Assembly (NCBI RefSeq): GCF_015689195.1
Contig: NZ_CP065044.1
Coordinates: 2,232,001 to 2,296,000, forward strand
DNA length: 64,000 bases
Reading direction: 5' to 3'
Origin: Pectobacterium aroidearum
GTDB taxonomy: Bacteria; Pseudomonadota; Gammaproteobacteria; Enterobacterales; Enterobacteriaceae
Positions 1 to 8,288 of the stretch are shown here, one piece after another. The notes beneath the pieces are model-generated. The model did no database searches and was not told where the DNA came from. It saw only the letters and a program-made list of their open reading frames with translations. The position numbers were made by a program, and so were the translations under genes. The first letter of the stretch is position 1, and every line of letters starts with the position of its first letter.

Positions 1-96
1 GCTCAGTTGCCACGTTCTGAAGGGCTGGCAGGTAAAGAACGCCGTGATTATCTGGCGCAGGTGAAGGAAGTCGTGCCGCAGCTTAAGTTTGATTAA
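1..96 (+). CDS. mepM: MepM murein endopeptidase, C-terminal end (partial)
   Basis: The first 31 codons read in frame 1 end in a TAA at 94-96. The peptide contains LPRSEGLAGKERRDYLAQ and ends VPQLKFD, which I recognise as the extreme C-terminus of the enterobacterial peptidoglycan endopeptidase MepM (YebA), a periplasmic LytM/M23 D,D-endopeptidase that cleaves cross-links during cell elongation. The LysM and M23 domains lie outside the window. Its place directly upstream of lpxM, on the same strand, matches the E. coli order mepM-lpxM-pykA. The call rests on a short tail plus synteny. Confidence 0.8.
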   Translation, partial: AQLPRSEGLAGKERRDYLAQVKEVVPQLKFD

Positions 97-102
97 CCAT
101 AT

Positions 103-166
103 CCGTCATACTTCAAGCTGCTTGTGCGTTGGCCGCCTTCATGCAACTTGAATTATTTAGGATAGA
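103..166. repeat. Dispersed intergenic repeat, family A, short copy
   Basis: The ends are imperfect inverted repeats: CATACTTCAAGCTGC near the left and GCAACTTGAATTATTTAGG on the right. The same ends recur at 38766-38896 around a longer middle. It has no coding capacity and lies between mepM and lpxM. It looks like a non-autonomous, MITE-like or REP-like element of the kind common in Pectobacterium, Serratia and Yersinia intergenic DNA. Confidence 0.7.
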
Positions 167-348
167 TATACTGCATGTTATGCCGGTGGCTTGCTGCCGG
201 CATTTTCATTTATAGAACACTTTATAGAGTACGGTTCCTGATTTTTTATTGTCGAGCAGGTATGTTTTTGCGTAATTGTCGGCGGGTGTTGCCAAACGCG
301 GGGTGGCAATTATGATTATGTTTATTGATTGAGCTGAAGAGTTTAGGC

Positions 349-1320
349 ATGGAAAAAGAAAAAAAATCGAACGCTGAATTTGTTCCCCAGTTTGAACGCG
401 CCTTTTTTCATCCGCGCTATTGGGGCGTTTGGTTAGGCGTAGGGGTAATGGCGCTGGCTGCCTATATTCCTGCGCGGTTAAGAAACCCAGTGCTGGGTGG
501 GTTAGGGCGTTTTGTCGGGAGAATATCAAAAGGCGCACGCCGCCGTGCCCGCATTAACCTACTGTACTGTATGCCAGAGTTAACGGAAGCACAGCGCGAA
601 GCCATCATTGATGACATGTTTGCGACGGCCCCTCAGTCGATGATCATGATGGTGGAAGTGGGAATTCGGAACCCGAAGAAAATCGAGAAATATGTTCGCT
701 GGCACGGCGAAGACATTCTGGATCGTATTAAAGAACAAGATAAGAATGTGATCTTTCTGGTTCCGCACGGCTGGGGCGTCGATATCCCTGCTATGCTGCT
801 GACCTCGCGTGGGCAGCGTATGGCGGCGATGTTCCACAATCAGAAGAACGCGCTGGTGGATTACTGGTGGAATCGGTTACGCCGTCGTTTTGGTGGTCGT
901 ATCCATGCTCGTAACGACGGTATTAAACCGTTTATCAGCTCCGTGCGTTCTGGATGCTGGGGTTATTACCTTCCCGATCAGGATCACGGCCCTGAACATA
1001 GCGAGTTTGTTGATTTCTTTGCGACCTATAAGGCAACGCTGCCTGCTGTCGGACGACTGATGAAAGTATGCCGTGCGGATATCATTCCGCTGTTTCCAGT
1101 ATATAACGCTAAAGACGGCTGCCTGGATGTGTATATTCGCCCGCCGATGGATGATTTGGCCGAAGCGGATGACGCCTATATTGCGCGACGCATGAATGAA
1201 GAAGTGGAAATTTTGGTCAGGCCGAATCCTGAGCAGTACACCTGGATTCTGAAGCTGTTGAAAACCCGCAAACCGGGTGAGATTGAACCGTACTGTCGGG
1301 ATGATTTATACCGCAACTAG
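349..1320 (+). CDS. lpxM: Lipid A biosynthesis myristoyltransferase LpxM
   Basis: LpxM (MsbB) transfers the last secondary acyl chain, normally myristate, onto Kdo2-lipid A at the inner-membrane cytoplasmic face. The 323-residue protein has a single hydrophobic N-terminal segment (about residues 20-40), the LpxL/LpxM acyltransferase HX4D motif in VPHGWGVDIPA, and the conserved stretch YYLPDQDHGPEHSEFVDFFA. I chose ATG at 349 because it follows a GAAGAG ribosome site and gives the E. coli-type start MEKEKK; an upstream TTG at 325 would add eight residues. It is convergent with pykA and shares its terminator. Transcription probably includes its own promoter after the repeat at 103-166. Confidence 0.95.
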   Translation: MEKEKKSNAEFVPQFERAFFHPRYWGVWLGVGVMALAAYIPARLRNPVLGGLGRFVGRISKGARRRARINLLYCMPELTEAQREAIIDDMFATAPQSMIMMVEVGIRNPKKIEKYVRWHGEDILDRIKEQDKNVIFLVPHGWGVDIPAMLLTSRGQRMAAMFHNQKNALVDYWWNRLRRRFGGRIHARNDGIKPFISSVRSGCWGYYLPDQDHGPEHSEFVDFFATYKATLPAVGRLMKVCRADIIPLFPVYNAKDGCLDVYIRPPMDDLAEADDAYIARRMNEEVEILVRPNPEQYTWILKLLKTRKPGEIEPYCRDDLYRN

Positions 1321-1382
1321 TTTATATCGCGTCACTAAGAGCAAGATAGACGGCGATAGTAAATAGAACGATAGATAAAAAA

Positions 1383-1409
1383 GCCGGACGAGAAATCGTC
1401 CGGCTTTTT
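1383..1409. terminator. Bidirectional intrinsic terminator between lpxM and pykA
   Basis: A nine-base-pair stem GCCGGACGA / TCGTCCGGC with a GAAA tetraloop is flanked by A-runs on the left and T-runs on the right, so it can stop transcription on both strands. It sits between the convergent stops of lpxM (1320) and pykA (1455). Confidence 0.9.
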
Positions 1410-1454
1410 ACTGGAATGAACCGTCTGCCTGCTAGCGAACGGTTATGGCAAAGA

Positions 1455-2897
1455 TTATTCCACGCGCAGGATACGGATCGTGTTAGTGGTGCCCACGGTA
1501 CCCATGATGTCGCCCTGTGTGACGATAACCAGATCCCCAGACATCAGGAATCCTTTATCGCGCAGTCGAATCACTGCATCATTAGCGGCAGCCACACCGT
1601 CCGTGTAGCTATCGAAATGCACGGGGGTGACGCCACGGTATAGTGCCGTCAGGTTCAGCGTTTGCTCATGGCGGGACATGGCAAAAATCGGCAGCCCTGA
1701 ACTGATACGGGACATCATCAGCGCGGTGCGACCTGATTCCGTCATGGCAATCAGCGCCGTAACCCCTTTCAGGTGGTTGGCGGCATACATGGCCGACATC
1801 GCGATGGATTCTTCCGTGTTATCAAACTGTACGTCAAGGCGGTGCTTGGAGACGTTGATGCTTGGGATTTTCTCCGCGCCTAAGCAGACTTTTGCCATGG
1901 CGGCGACGGTTTCAGCCGGATATTGACCTGCAGCGGTTTCTGCTGACAGCATGACCGCATCGGTGCCATCTAACACGGCGTTGGCGACGTCCATCACCTC
2001 TGCGCGCGTTGGCATCGGGTTGGTGATCATCGATTCCATCATCTGCGTGGCGGTAATGACCGCACGGTTTAGTTGACGAGCGCGACGAATCAATTTCTTC
2101 TGAATACCCACCAGCTCTGGATCGCCGATTTCAACGCCCAGATCTCCCCTCGCTACCATCACCACGTCGGAAGCCAGAATAATGTCATCCATCGCAGCAT
2201 CTGAGCAGACGGCTTCAGCGCGTTCAACTTTTGATACGATCTTGGCGTTACAGCCGGCATCGCGCGCGAGGCGGCGTGCGTAGTTGAGGTCTTCACCGGT
2301 ACGAGGGAAAGAGACGGCCAGATAGTCGACGCCAATTTTTGCGGCAGTAATAATGTCGGCTTTATCTTTTTCTGTCAGCGCTTCGGCAGACAGACCACCG
2401 CCGAGTTTGTTGATGCCTTTGTTGTTAGACAGCGGACCGCCAACGGTGACTTCGGTATAAACTTTCAGGCCTTCAACCTGAAGCACTTTCAACTGCACCC
2501 GGCCGTCATCCAGTAACAGGATATCGCCAGGTACTACGTCACTCGGCAAGCCTTTGTAATCGATCCCGACTTTTTCTTTATCGCCTTCGCCTTTCGCCAG
2601 ATTGGCATCCAGCAAGAATTTGTCGCCGACATTCAGGAAAATTTTACCTTCTTTGAAGGTAGAAACACGAATCTTAGGCCCCTGTAGATCGCCAAGAATG
2701 GCAACATGGCGGCCTAATTTAGCCGCAATTTCACGAACTTTGTTGGCACGTAATTGATGATCTTCGGGTGTGCCGTGAGAAAAATTCATGCGTACTACGT
2801 TAGCGCCCGCGTTGATAATCTTTTCGAGATTATTATCACGGTCGGTAGCGGGCCCCAGGGTGGTTACAATTTTGGTTCTTCTGAGCCGTCTGGACAT
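1455..2897 (-). CDS. pykA: Pyruvate kinase II
   Basis: Converts phosphoenolpyruvate and ADP to pyruvate and ATP, the last step of glycolysis; the PykA isozyme is typically AMP-activated. The 480 residues match the E. coli PykA length. Visible family landmarks are MNFSHG near residue 38, GDLQGPKIR near 70, the KVERAEAV and ARGDLGVEI segments, and the pyruvate kinase signature around [14 protein letters not shown] at 2897 is preceded by GGAG at six bases. It follows hexR on the same strand with a 257-base gap and is convergent with lpxM. HexR commonly controls this neighbourhood, but I see no clear HexR palindrome in the pykA leader. Confidence 0.97.
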   Translation of the reverse strand: MSRRLRRTKIVTTLGPATDRDNNLEKIINAGANVVRMNFSHGTPEDHQLRANKVREIAAKLGRHVAILGDLQGPKIRVSTFKEGKIFLNVGDKFLLDANLAKGEGDKEKVGIDYKGLPSDVVPGDILLLDDGRVQLKVLQVEGLKVYTEVTVGGPLSNNKGINKLGGGLSAEALTEKDKADIITAAKIGVDYLAVSFPRTGEDLNYARRLARDAGCNAKIVSKVERAEAVCSDAAMDDIILASDVVMVARGDLGVEIGDPELVGIQKKLIRRARQLNRAVITATQMMESMITNPMPTRAEVMDVANAVLDGTDAVMLSAETAAGQYPAETVAAMAKVCLGAEKIPSINVSKHRLDVQFDNTEESIAMSAMYAANHLKGVTALIAMTESGRTALMMSRISSGLPIFAMSRHEQTLNLTALYRGVTPVHFDSYTDGVAAANDAVIRLRDKGFLMSGDLVIVTQGDIMGTVGTTNTIRILRVE

Positions 2898-3154
2898 GTA
2901 TAACTCCGTTCACTTGTGAAGCTGTAGTGTTGCGATTAAGCGTCGAATAACGGTGCAAAATGTCACTTTACAACAAAACTATTTCACCTGCGTTATCCGA
3001 ACATCGTGTTGAGTCTGATTATCATACTGTACAGGTAATCCCCACCATCTTTCCATGCCTGTAATCTTTGGCCATATAAAGATGAAACGGGTAATGATAC
3101 CGCTCATTTTTCATAGATATAACTAAAAACAAAGTACAACGTAAAACTTAGCGA

Positions 3155-4024
3155 TCACCTGAAAGGATTAATCAATCGCTCGTCTTTATCAAAGCGAGAT
3201 TCGCGCAAGGCCTCTTTGACTCGTTTCAGGTTATCACGAAATTTTTCGCCGCGGCGTAGCGTGAACCCCGTTGCCAGAACGTCGATCAGCGTCAGTTGGG
3301 CGATACGGGACACCATCGGCATATAGACATCGGTATCTTCAGGCACATCAAGCCGCAATGCCAGCGAGGCTTCACGCGCCAGCGGCGTACCGTCTGAGGT
3401 GATCGCGATAACGGTCGCGTCGTTCTCACGCGCCAGTTGTGCCATTTCAACCAGACTTTTGGTTCTACCCGTGTGGGAGATCAATACCACGACGTCGCCG
3501 TCGCTCGAGTTCATGCAGCTCATGCGCTGCATCACAATGTCATCGAAATAAACGACGGGGATATTGAAGCGGAAAAATTTGTTCATCGCATCGTGTGCGA
3601 CAGCAGCAGAAGCACCCAGACCGAAGAAAGAAATTTTCTTCGCCTGCGTCAGCAAGTCCACGGCGCGGTTGACGGCGGTGACATCCAGACTGGATTTCAC
3701 CTGTTCCAGGCCAGCCATTGCGGATTCAAAGATTTTACTGGTATAGGCATCAACGCTGTCATCTTCTTCAACGTTGCGGTTCACATAGGGTGTACCGTTT
3801 GCCAGACTTTGAGCCAGATGTAGTTTAAAATCGGGAAAACCTTTCGTTTCAAGGCGACGACAGAAACGGTTAACCGTTGGTTCGCTGACGTCGGCCATTT
3901 TGGCTAAGGTCGCGATGCTGGAGTGAATGGCTGTCTGTGGAGTGCTCAGGATCACTTCAGCAACTTTTCTTTCCGATTTGCTCAAGAGTTCTAGGTGACT
4001 CTGGATTTTTTCCAGCATATTCAT
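3155..4024 (-). CDS. hexR: HexR, RpiR-family transcriptional regulator
   Basis: HexR is a repressor of zwf and other central-carbon genes in gammaproteobacteria and releases DNA when it binds 2-keto-3-deoxy-6-phosphogluconate. The 289-residue protein has the RpiR-type N-terminal helix-turn-helix (about residues 1-77, with VSEPTVNRFCRRL) and a SIS sugar-phosphate domain (about 125-250, with FFGLGASAAVAHDA and ISHTGRTK). The start MNMLEKIQS is as in E. coli. It is divergent from zwf and its predicted operator lies at 4384-4398. The ligand is made two genes away by metabolism feeding eda. Confidence 0.96.
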   Translation of the reverse strand: MNMLEKIQSHLELLSKSERKVAEVILSTPQTAIHSSIATLAKMADVSEPTVNRFCRRLETKGFPDFKLHLAQSLANGTPYVNRNVEEDDSVDAYTSKIFESAMAGLEQVKSSLDVTAVNRAVDLLTQAKKISFFGLGASAAVAHDAMNKFFRFNIPVVYFDDIVMQRMSCMNSSDGDVVVLISHTGRTKSLVEMAQLARENDATVIAITSDGTPLAREASLALRLDVPEDTDVYMPMVSRIAQLTLIDVLATGFTLRRGEKFRDNLKRVKEALRESRFDKDERLINPFR

Positions 4025-4081
4025 ACGACAAGGACCATGTAAGTTTTTTCCAATTTCAACTAAAGGTACAACTGGCGGTAT

Positions 4082-4111
4082 TACGTGAAAAAATGCTACG
4101 TGAAAAAATGC
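4082..4111. repeat. Perfect tandem duplication of a 15-mer
   Basis: TACGTGAAAAAATGC occurs twice head to tail at 4082-4096 and 4097-4111, followed by a partial third unit (AAGTCGTGAAAA). It lies 58 bases upstream of the hexR start codon. Confidence 0.9.
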
Positions 4112-4383
4112 AAGTCGTGAAAATATACTACGACCCTGTAGTGGTTGGCAGCGGGCAACACGCTAAGTTGGGTCCTTTTTTTGCCAGAACATGACATGTG
4201 TCTAACTTTCAGAAAAGTAATCGACTGTCAGAAACGACGAAAAATTTCGCTTTAGGGCGAATGCCTAAGTGATTTCAACCGCTGCACAGACCGATTTATG
4301 TGTGGTTTTCAGCCAGTAGTGACCATTATTTGGCATTTTTATGATGGGTTTACTGGCTGTAGTCAAAAAGAGTACATTATCGC

Positions 4384-4398
4384 TGTAATAAAATTACA
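4384..4398. promoter_or_regulatory. HexR operator in front of zwf
   Basis: The 15-mer TGTAATAAAATTACA is a perfect palindrome of TGTAAT and ATTACA around AAA and matches the known HexR consensus TGTARTTWWWYTACA at nearly every position. It ends 12 bases before the zwf Shine-Dalgarno sequence, so bound HexR would block initiation or early elongation. Confidence 0.9.
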
Positions 4399-4422
4399 GC
4401 ATCCTGCAACGAGGAGATGAAC

Positions 4423-5898
4423 ATGGCGGTAACTTCAACAGCCCAAGCGTGCGATCTGGTTATTTTCGGTGCCAAGGGCGATCTGGCGCGCCGTAAATTG
4501 CTGCCTTCCCTGTACCAGTTGGAAAAAGCAGGCCACATCCATGCGGACACCAAAATTATCGGGGTGGGCCGTGCTGATTGGGATAGAGCGGAGTATACCC
4601 GCGTCGTGCGCGAAGCGCTTGACACCTTTATGAAAGAAGCCATCGACGACAAGTTGTGGGAAACGCTAAGCAGTCGGCTGGATTTCTGCAATCTTGATGT
4701 GGAAGACACGAAAGCGTTCAACAAGTTGGGCAAGATGCTTGACCAGAAAAATCGCACCACAATCAACTATTTTGCGATGCCACCGAGCACATTCGGGGCG
4801 ATCTGCAAAGGGCTGGGAACCGCAGGGCTGAATAAAGAGCCGGCGCGCGTGGTGATGGAAAAACCGCTGGGAACCGATCTGGCGTCTTCTCGCGTCATTA
4901 ACGATCAGGTTGCGGAATACTTCAACGAGTGTCAGGTTTACCGCATCGACCACTATCTGGGTAAAGAGACCGTTCTGAACCTGCTGGCGCTGCGTTTTGC
5001 CAACTCGCTGTTCTCCTCAAACTGGGACAACCGGACGATCGACCATGTGCAGATCACGGTGGCCGAAGAAGTCGGGATTGAAGGGCGCTGGGGCTATTTT
5101 GATAAAGCCGGCCAGATGCGCGATATGATCCAGAACCACCTGTTACAGATTCTGACGATGATTGCGATGTCGCCGCCGTCCGATCTGACGACTGACCGTA
5201 TTCGTGATGAAAAAGTGAAGGTGCTGCGTTCACTGCGTCGTATCGACCGCTCCAACGTGCATGAAACGACCGTACGCGGCCAATATACCTCTGGTTTTGT
5301 TCAGGGACATAAAGTGCCGGGTTACCTGGAAGAAGAAGGCGCGAACAAAAGCAGCAGCACGGAAACCTTTGTCGCAATTCGTGTTGATATCGATGATTGG
5401 CGCTGGTCTGGTGTGCCGTTCTACCTGCGTACCGGTAAACGCTTGCCGACCAAATGTTCGGAAGTGGTGGTGTACTTTAAGAACCCTGCGCTGAACCTAT
5501 TCCATGATTCTTACCAACAGTTGCCGCAGAACAAACTGATCATTCGCTTGCAGCCGGATGAAGGTGTGGAAATCCAGATTCTGAATAAAATTCCAGGATT
5601 AGAACACAAGCACCGCCTGCAAACGGTGAAGCTGGATCTGAGCTTCTCGGAAACCTTTAATCAGCAACATTTGGCCGATGCCTATGAGCGTCTGCTGCTG
5701 GAAACCATGCGCGGAATTCAGGCGCTGTTCGTCCGTCGTGATGAGGTTGAAGAAGCCTGGAAATGGGTGGATTCCATCATGGATGCGTGGGGAATGGACA
5801 ATGATGCGCCGAAACCGTATCAGGCTGGAAGCTGGGGACCGGTGGCATCCGTAGCAATGATTACCCGAGATGGCCGTTCCTGGAATGAGTTTGAGTAA
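4423..5898 (+). CDS. zwf: Glucose-6-phosphate 1-dehydrogenase
   Basis: Oxidises glucose-6-phosphate to 6-phosphogluconolactone with NADP, the entry of the oxidative pentose phosphate pathway. The 491-residue protein matches the E. coli length. It shows the nucleotide-binding GAKGDLARRKLLPSL near residue 15 and the active-site RIDHYLGKE signature. I chose ATG at 4423, six bases after GAGGAG; the in-frame ATG at 4417 abuts the ribosome site and gives two extra residues not seen in the family. In E. coli edd follows; here a terminator follows and then eda. Confidence 0.97.
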   Translation: MAVTSTAQACDLVIFGAKGDLARRKLLPSLYQLEKAGHIHADTKIIGVGRADWDRAEYTRVVREALDTFMKEAIDDKLWETLSSRLDFCNLDVEDTKAFNKLGKMLDQKNRTTINYFAMPPSTFGAICKGLGTAGLNKEPARVVMEKPLGTDLASSRVINDQVAEYFNECQVYRIDHYLGKETVLNLLALRFANSLFSSNWDNRTIDHVQITVAEEVGIEGRWGYFDKAGQMRDMIQNHLLQILTMIAMSPPSDLTTDRIRDEKVKVLRSLRRIDRSNVHETTVRGQYTSGFVQGHKVPGYLEEEGANKSSSTETFVAIRVDIDDWRWSGVPFYLRTGKRLPTKCSEVVVYFKNPALNLFHDSYQQLPQNKLIIRLQPDEGVEIQILNKIPGLEHKHRLQTVKLDLSFSETFNQQHLADAYERLLLETMRGIQALFVRRDEVEEAWKWVDSIMDAWGMDNDAPKPYQAGSWGPVASVAMITRDGRSWNEFE

Positions 5899-5924
5899 TT
5901 ATTTGATAATACGTCAGTAATTGA

Positions 5925-5958
5925 GATGCCGAAAACGATCGGCATCCCGCAGTTTTTT
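5925..5958 (+). terminator. Probable terminator after zwf
   Basis: A seven-base-pair stem GATGCCG / CGGCATC with an eight-base loop is followed, six bases later, by six Ts. It separates zwf from eda, so the two are likely independent transcripts. Confidence 0.65.
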
Positions 5959-6066
5959 AATGTATGGCTAACGGTGCGGTTGGCATCTGCGGCGACGCAG
6001 ATCCCTGTGGCAGGGGCGCGCTATATAATTAATGATGCCTTCGGGCATGACTGGAGATAACTTTTG

Positions 6067-6708
6067 ATGAAAAACTGGAAAACGAGCGCGGAACAGATTT
6101 TGACAACGGGTCCCGTTGTTCCTGTGATTGTGGTCAACAAACTGGAACACGCGGTGCCGATGGCAAAAGCGTTAGTCGCGGGCGGCGTTCGCGTTCTGGA
6201 ACTGACATTACGTACCGACTGTGCCATCGATGCAATCCGCGCGATTGCGAAAGAAGTACCGGATGCCATCGTGGGTGCGGGTACGGTGACAAACCCTGAG
6301 CAACTGGCTGCGGTAGTGGAAGCGGGCGCTCAGTTCGCTATTAGCCCTGGCTTGACTGAGCCGTTGCTGAAGGCTGCGACTGCAGGCAACATCCCGTTGA
6401 TCCCAGGTATCAGCACCGTATCTGAACTGATGCTGGGTATGGATTACGGCTTGCGTGAGTTCAAATTCTTCCCGGCGGAAGCTAACGGCGGCGTGAAAGC
6501 GCTTCAGGCGATCGCGGGTCCATTTGCTCATATCCGTTTCTGCCCGACTGGTGGCATTACGCCGAAGAACTATCGTGACTATCTGTCGCTGAAAAGCGTG
6601 CTGTGTGTGGGCGGTTCTTGGCTGGTGCCGAACGATGCGCTGGAAAGCGGTGATTACGCGCGTATTACCGAACTGGCGCGTGAAGCCGTTGCGGGTGCAA
6701 AAGCCTAA
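6067..6708 (+). CDS. eda: KDPG/KHG aldolase Eda (KdgA)
   Basis: Cleaves 2-keto-3-deoxy-6-phosphogluconate to pyruvate and glyceraldehyde-3-phosphate; in pectinolytic bacteria it is the last step of galacturonate and oligogalacturonide catabolism (kdgA). The 213-residue trimeric-aldolase sequence has the catalytic Glu45 (VLELTL) and the Schiff-base Lys133 (EFKFFPAE). ATG at 6067 follows GGAG at ten bases; an in-frame TTG one codon upstream is ignored. Unlike E. coli there is no edd between zwf and eda. I see no KdgR box in the 168-base gap. It is followed by a strong terminator. Confidence 0.96.
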   Translation: MKNWKTSAEQILTTGPVVPVIVVNKLEHAVPMAKALVAGGVRVLELTLRTDCAIDAIRAIAKEVPDAIVGAGTVTNPEQLAAVVEAGAQFAISPGLTEPLLKAATAGNIPLIPGISTVSELMLGMDYGLREFKFFPAEANGGVKALQAIAGPFAHIRFCPTGGITPKNYRDYLSLKSVLCVGGSWLVPNDALESGDYARITELAREAVAGAKA

Positions 6709-6730
6709 GTTTGCTCGTTACTGAATGACG

Positions 6731-6759
6731 AAGGCCACTCATTGCGAGTGGCCTTTTTT
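6731..6759 (+). terminator. Intrinsic terminator of eda
   Basis: Ten-base-pair stem AAGGCCACTC / GAGTGGCCTT with loop ATTGC and a T-run ending at 6759. Confidence 0.92.
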
Positions 6760-6776
6760 ATGACGGACATTCATGT

Positions 6777-6882
6777 CCGCCACCCTGCGTGCCGTCGCAA
6801 GCGACGTTGAAAAATGTTCCCCACATTTTTTTATGGCGGACATCCTTGCCCATCATCCTGCGGGTCGTCATCAGCGACGTCT
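6777..6882. repeat. Dispersed hairpin repeat, family B, copy 1 plus a partial copy
   Basis: The core 6777-6833 is about 90 percent identical to 61499-61555. It folds into two hairpins: CGTCGC-AA-GCGACG, and AAAAATGT / ACATTTTT around TCCCC. A decayed partial second copy follows at about 6853-6882 (CATCCTGCGGGTCGTC and onward). It lies just downstream of the eda terminator, as copy 2 lies just downstream of the kdgR terminator. Confidence 0.8.
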
Positions 6883-6909
6883 CATCTCGCCGATTGGCAA
6901 TAGAATCTA

Positions 6910-8088
6910 TCAGCCGCTGACGGTTACGCCTGTAGCGACGCGCTTGGCGATTTCCACGGCATCTTCCGTGGTTTCTGCGCTGGCTAAGGCGACGCCCATA
7001 CGACGTTTACCGCCGATATCAGGTTTACCAAACAGGCGAATTTGCGTATGAGGGAGTAGCGCGCTTTCCAGCCCCTGATAACGCACGTTGTTGCTCTCCA
7101 GTTCCGGTAAAATCACCGCGGAAGCTGATGCGCCGTATTGGCGAACCGCGCCAATTGGCAAACCCAGAAAAGCGCGAACATGTAGAGCAAACTCGGACAG
7201 ATCCTGAGAAATCATCGTCACCATACCGGTGTCGTGCGGGCGAGGGGAGACTTCACTGAAGATGACCTCATCACCGCAAACGAACAGCTCAACACCGAAC
7301 AGGCCATAGCCTCCGAGCGCTTTCACGACATCGCTGGCCATCTTCTGCGCGCGCTCCTGTGCCAACGCACTCATCTGCTGCGGCTGCCAGGATTCACGAT
7401 AGTCGCCATCTTCCTGACGATGTCCGATAGGCGCACAGAAATGAATGCCGTCAACCGCATGGATGGTCAGCAGGGTGATCTCAAAGTCAAAATTAACCAG
7501 TCCTTCCACGATGACGCGTCCACCGCCTGCACGTCCACCCTGCTGAGCATAGTTCCACGCCTTATCTAACTGCTCCGCGGAGCGAATCAGGCTTTGCCCT
7601 TTGCCAGATGAGCTCATGACTGGTTTGACAATACAAGGGTAGCCAATCGCTTCTACTGCCTGACGAAAACTCTCTTCGCTGTCGGCAAAACGGTAGGTGG
7701 AGGTAGGAACGCCGAGCGTTTCGGCAGCCAGACGACGGATACCTTCACGGTTCATCGTCAGGCGTGTGGCTTCGGCGCAGGGAACAACATGGTGACCCTG
7801 TTTTTCCAGCGTCACCAGCATGTCGGTTGCGATGGCTTCAATTTCCGGCACGATGTAATCAGGACGCTCGGCTTCAACCAATGCTTTCAACGCATCACCA
7901 TCTAACATATTGATGACGTGGCTACGATGTGCAATCTGCATGGCAGGGGCATCGGCATAGCGATCGACTGCAATCACTTCGATTCCCAGACGCTGACATT
8001 CAATCGCCACTTCTTTGCCTAATTCACCGGAGCCAAGCAGCATCACTCGTGTGGCATCCGCACGCAGGGCGGTTCCAATCGTTAACAT
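6910..8088 (-). CDS. purT: Formate-dependent GAR transformylase PurT
   Basis: Makes N-formyl-GAR from GAR, formate and ATP in de novo purine synthesis, as the alternative to PurN. The 392-residue ATP-grasp protein shows [16 protein letters not shown] (residues 14-29), [12 protein letters not shown] in the ATP-binding region, and [16 protein letters not shown] chose ATG at 8088, giving [14 protein letters not shown] as in E. coli; a longer reading from 8220 would add 44 unrelated residues spanning the promoter. A PurR-type operator at 8132-8147 overlaps the expected promoter. Confidence 0.95.
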   Translation of the reverse strand: MLTIGTALRADATRVMLLGSGELGKEVAIECQRLGIEVIAVDRYADAPAMQIAHRSHVINMLDGDALKALVEAERPDYIVPEIEAIATDMLVTLEKQGHHVVPCAEATRLTMNREGIRRLAAETLGVPTSTYRFADSEESFRQAVEAIGYPCIVKPVMSSSGKGQSLIRSAEQLDKAWNYAQQGGRAGGGRVIVEGLVNFDFEITLLTIHAVDGIHFCAPIGHRQEDGDYRESWQPQQMSALAQERAQKMASDVVKALGGYGLFGVELFVCGDEVIFSEVSPRPHDTGMVTMISQDLSEFALHVRAFLGLPIGAVRQYGASASAVILPELESNNVRYQGLESALLPHTQIRLFGKPDIGGKRRMGVALASAETTEDAVEIAKRVATGVTVSG

Positions 8089-8131
8089 AACCTTATACCT
8101 GATCGGGTTGTGAAAAATGGCCGCAGTATAA

Positions 8132-8147
8132 ACGAAAACGTTTGCGT
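8132..8147 (-). promoter_or_regulatory. PurR operator upstream of purT
   Basis: On the minus strand the 16-mer ACGCAAACGTTTTCGT matches the E. coli PurR consensus at all positions. It is followed at once by TATACT (8130-8125), a good -10 element, so bound repressor would cover the promoter. The purT ATG is 44 bases downstream. Confidence 0.88.
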
Positions 8148-8288
8148 GCGCATTAAAGAGGGGATGCATTGGAATGCGGTGCGCAAAAGCGCACCAAGTG
8201 GTAAGGGTGTGACTTGGCATTGCCGGGCAATCGTGCCACTCTTCTTTCAGAGTAAAAATTTTATGTTAAGACAACGAGATCCGACGCG

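Larger units (their letters stand above)
4025..4422. promoter_or_regulatory. hexR-zwf divergent regulatory region
   Basis: A 398-base region with no gene. It holds the HexR operator (4384-4398) and a perfect tandem duplication of a 15-mer (4082-4111) on the hexR side. A stretch near 4283-4302 has a loose resemblance to a SoxS/MarA box (GCAC followed by an AT-rich half), as in the E. coli zwf promoter; that match is weak. Confidence 0.6.

Noticed and set aside
4283..4302. SoxS/MarA box upstream of zwf
   Set aside because: Only the GCAC part and some AT content agree with the consensus; too weak to call.
6067..6708. KdgR operator in front of eda
   Set aside because: I searched the 168-base gap for GAAA...TTTC palindromes and found none; control may come from elsewhere or be absent.
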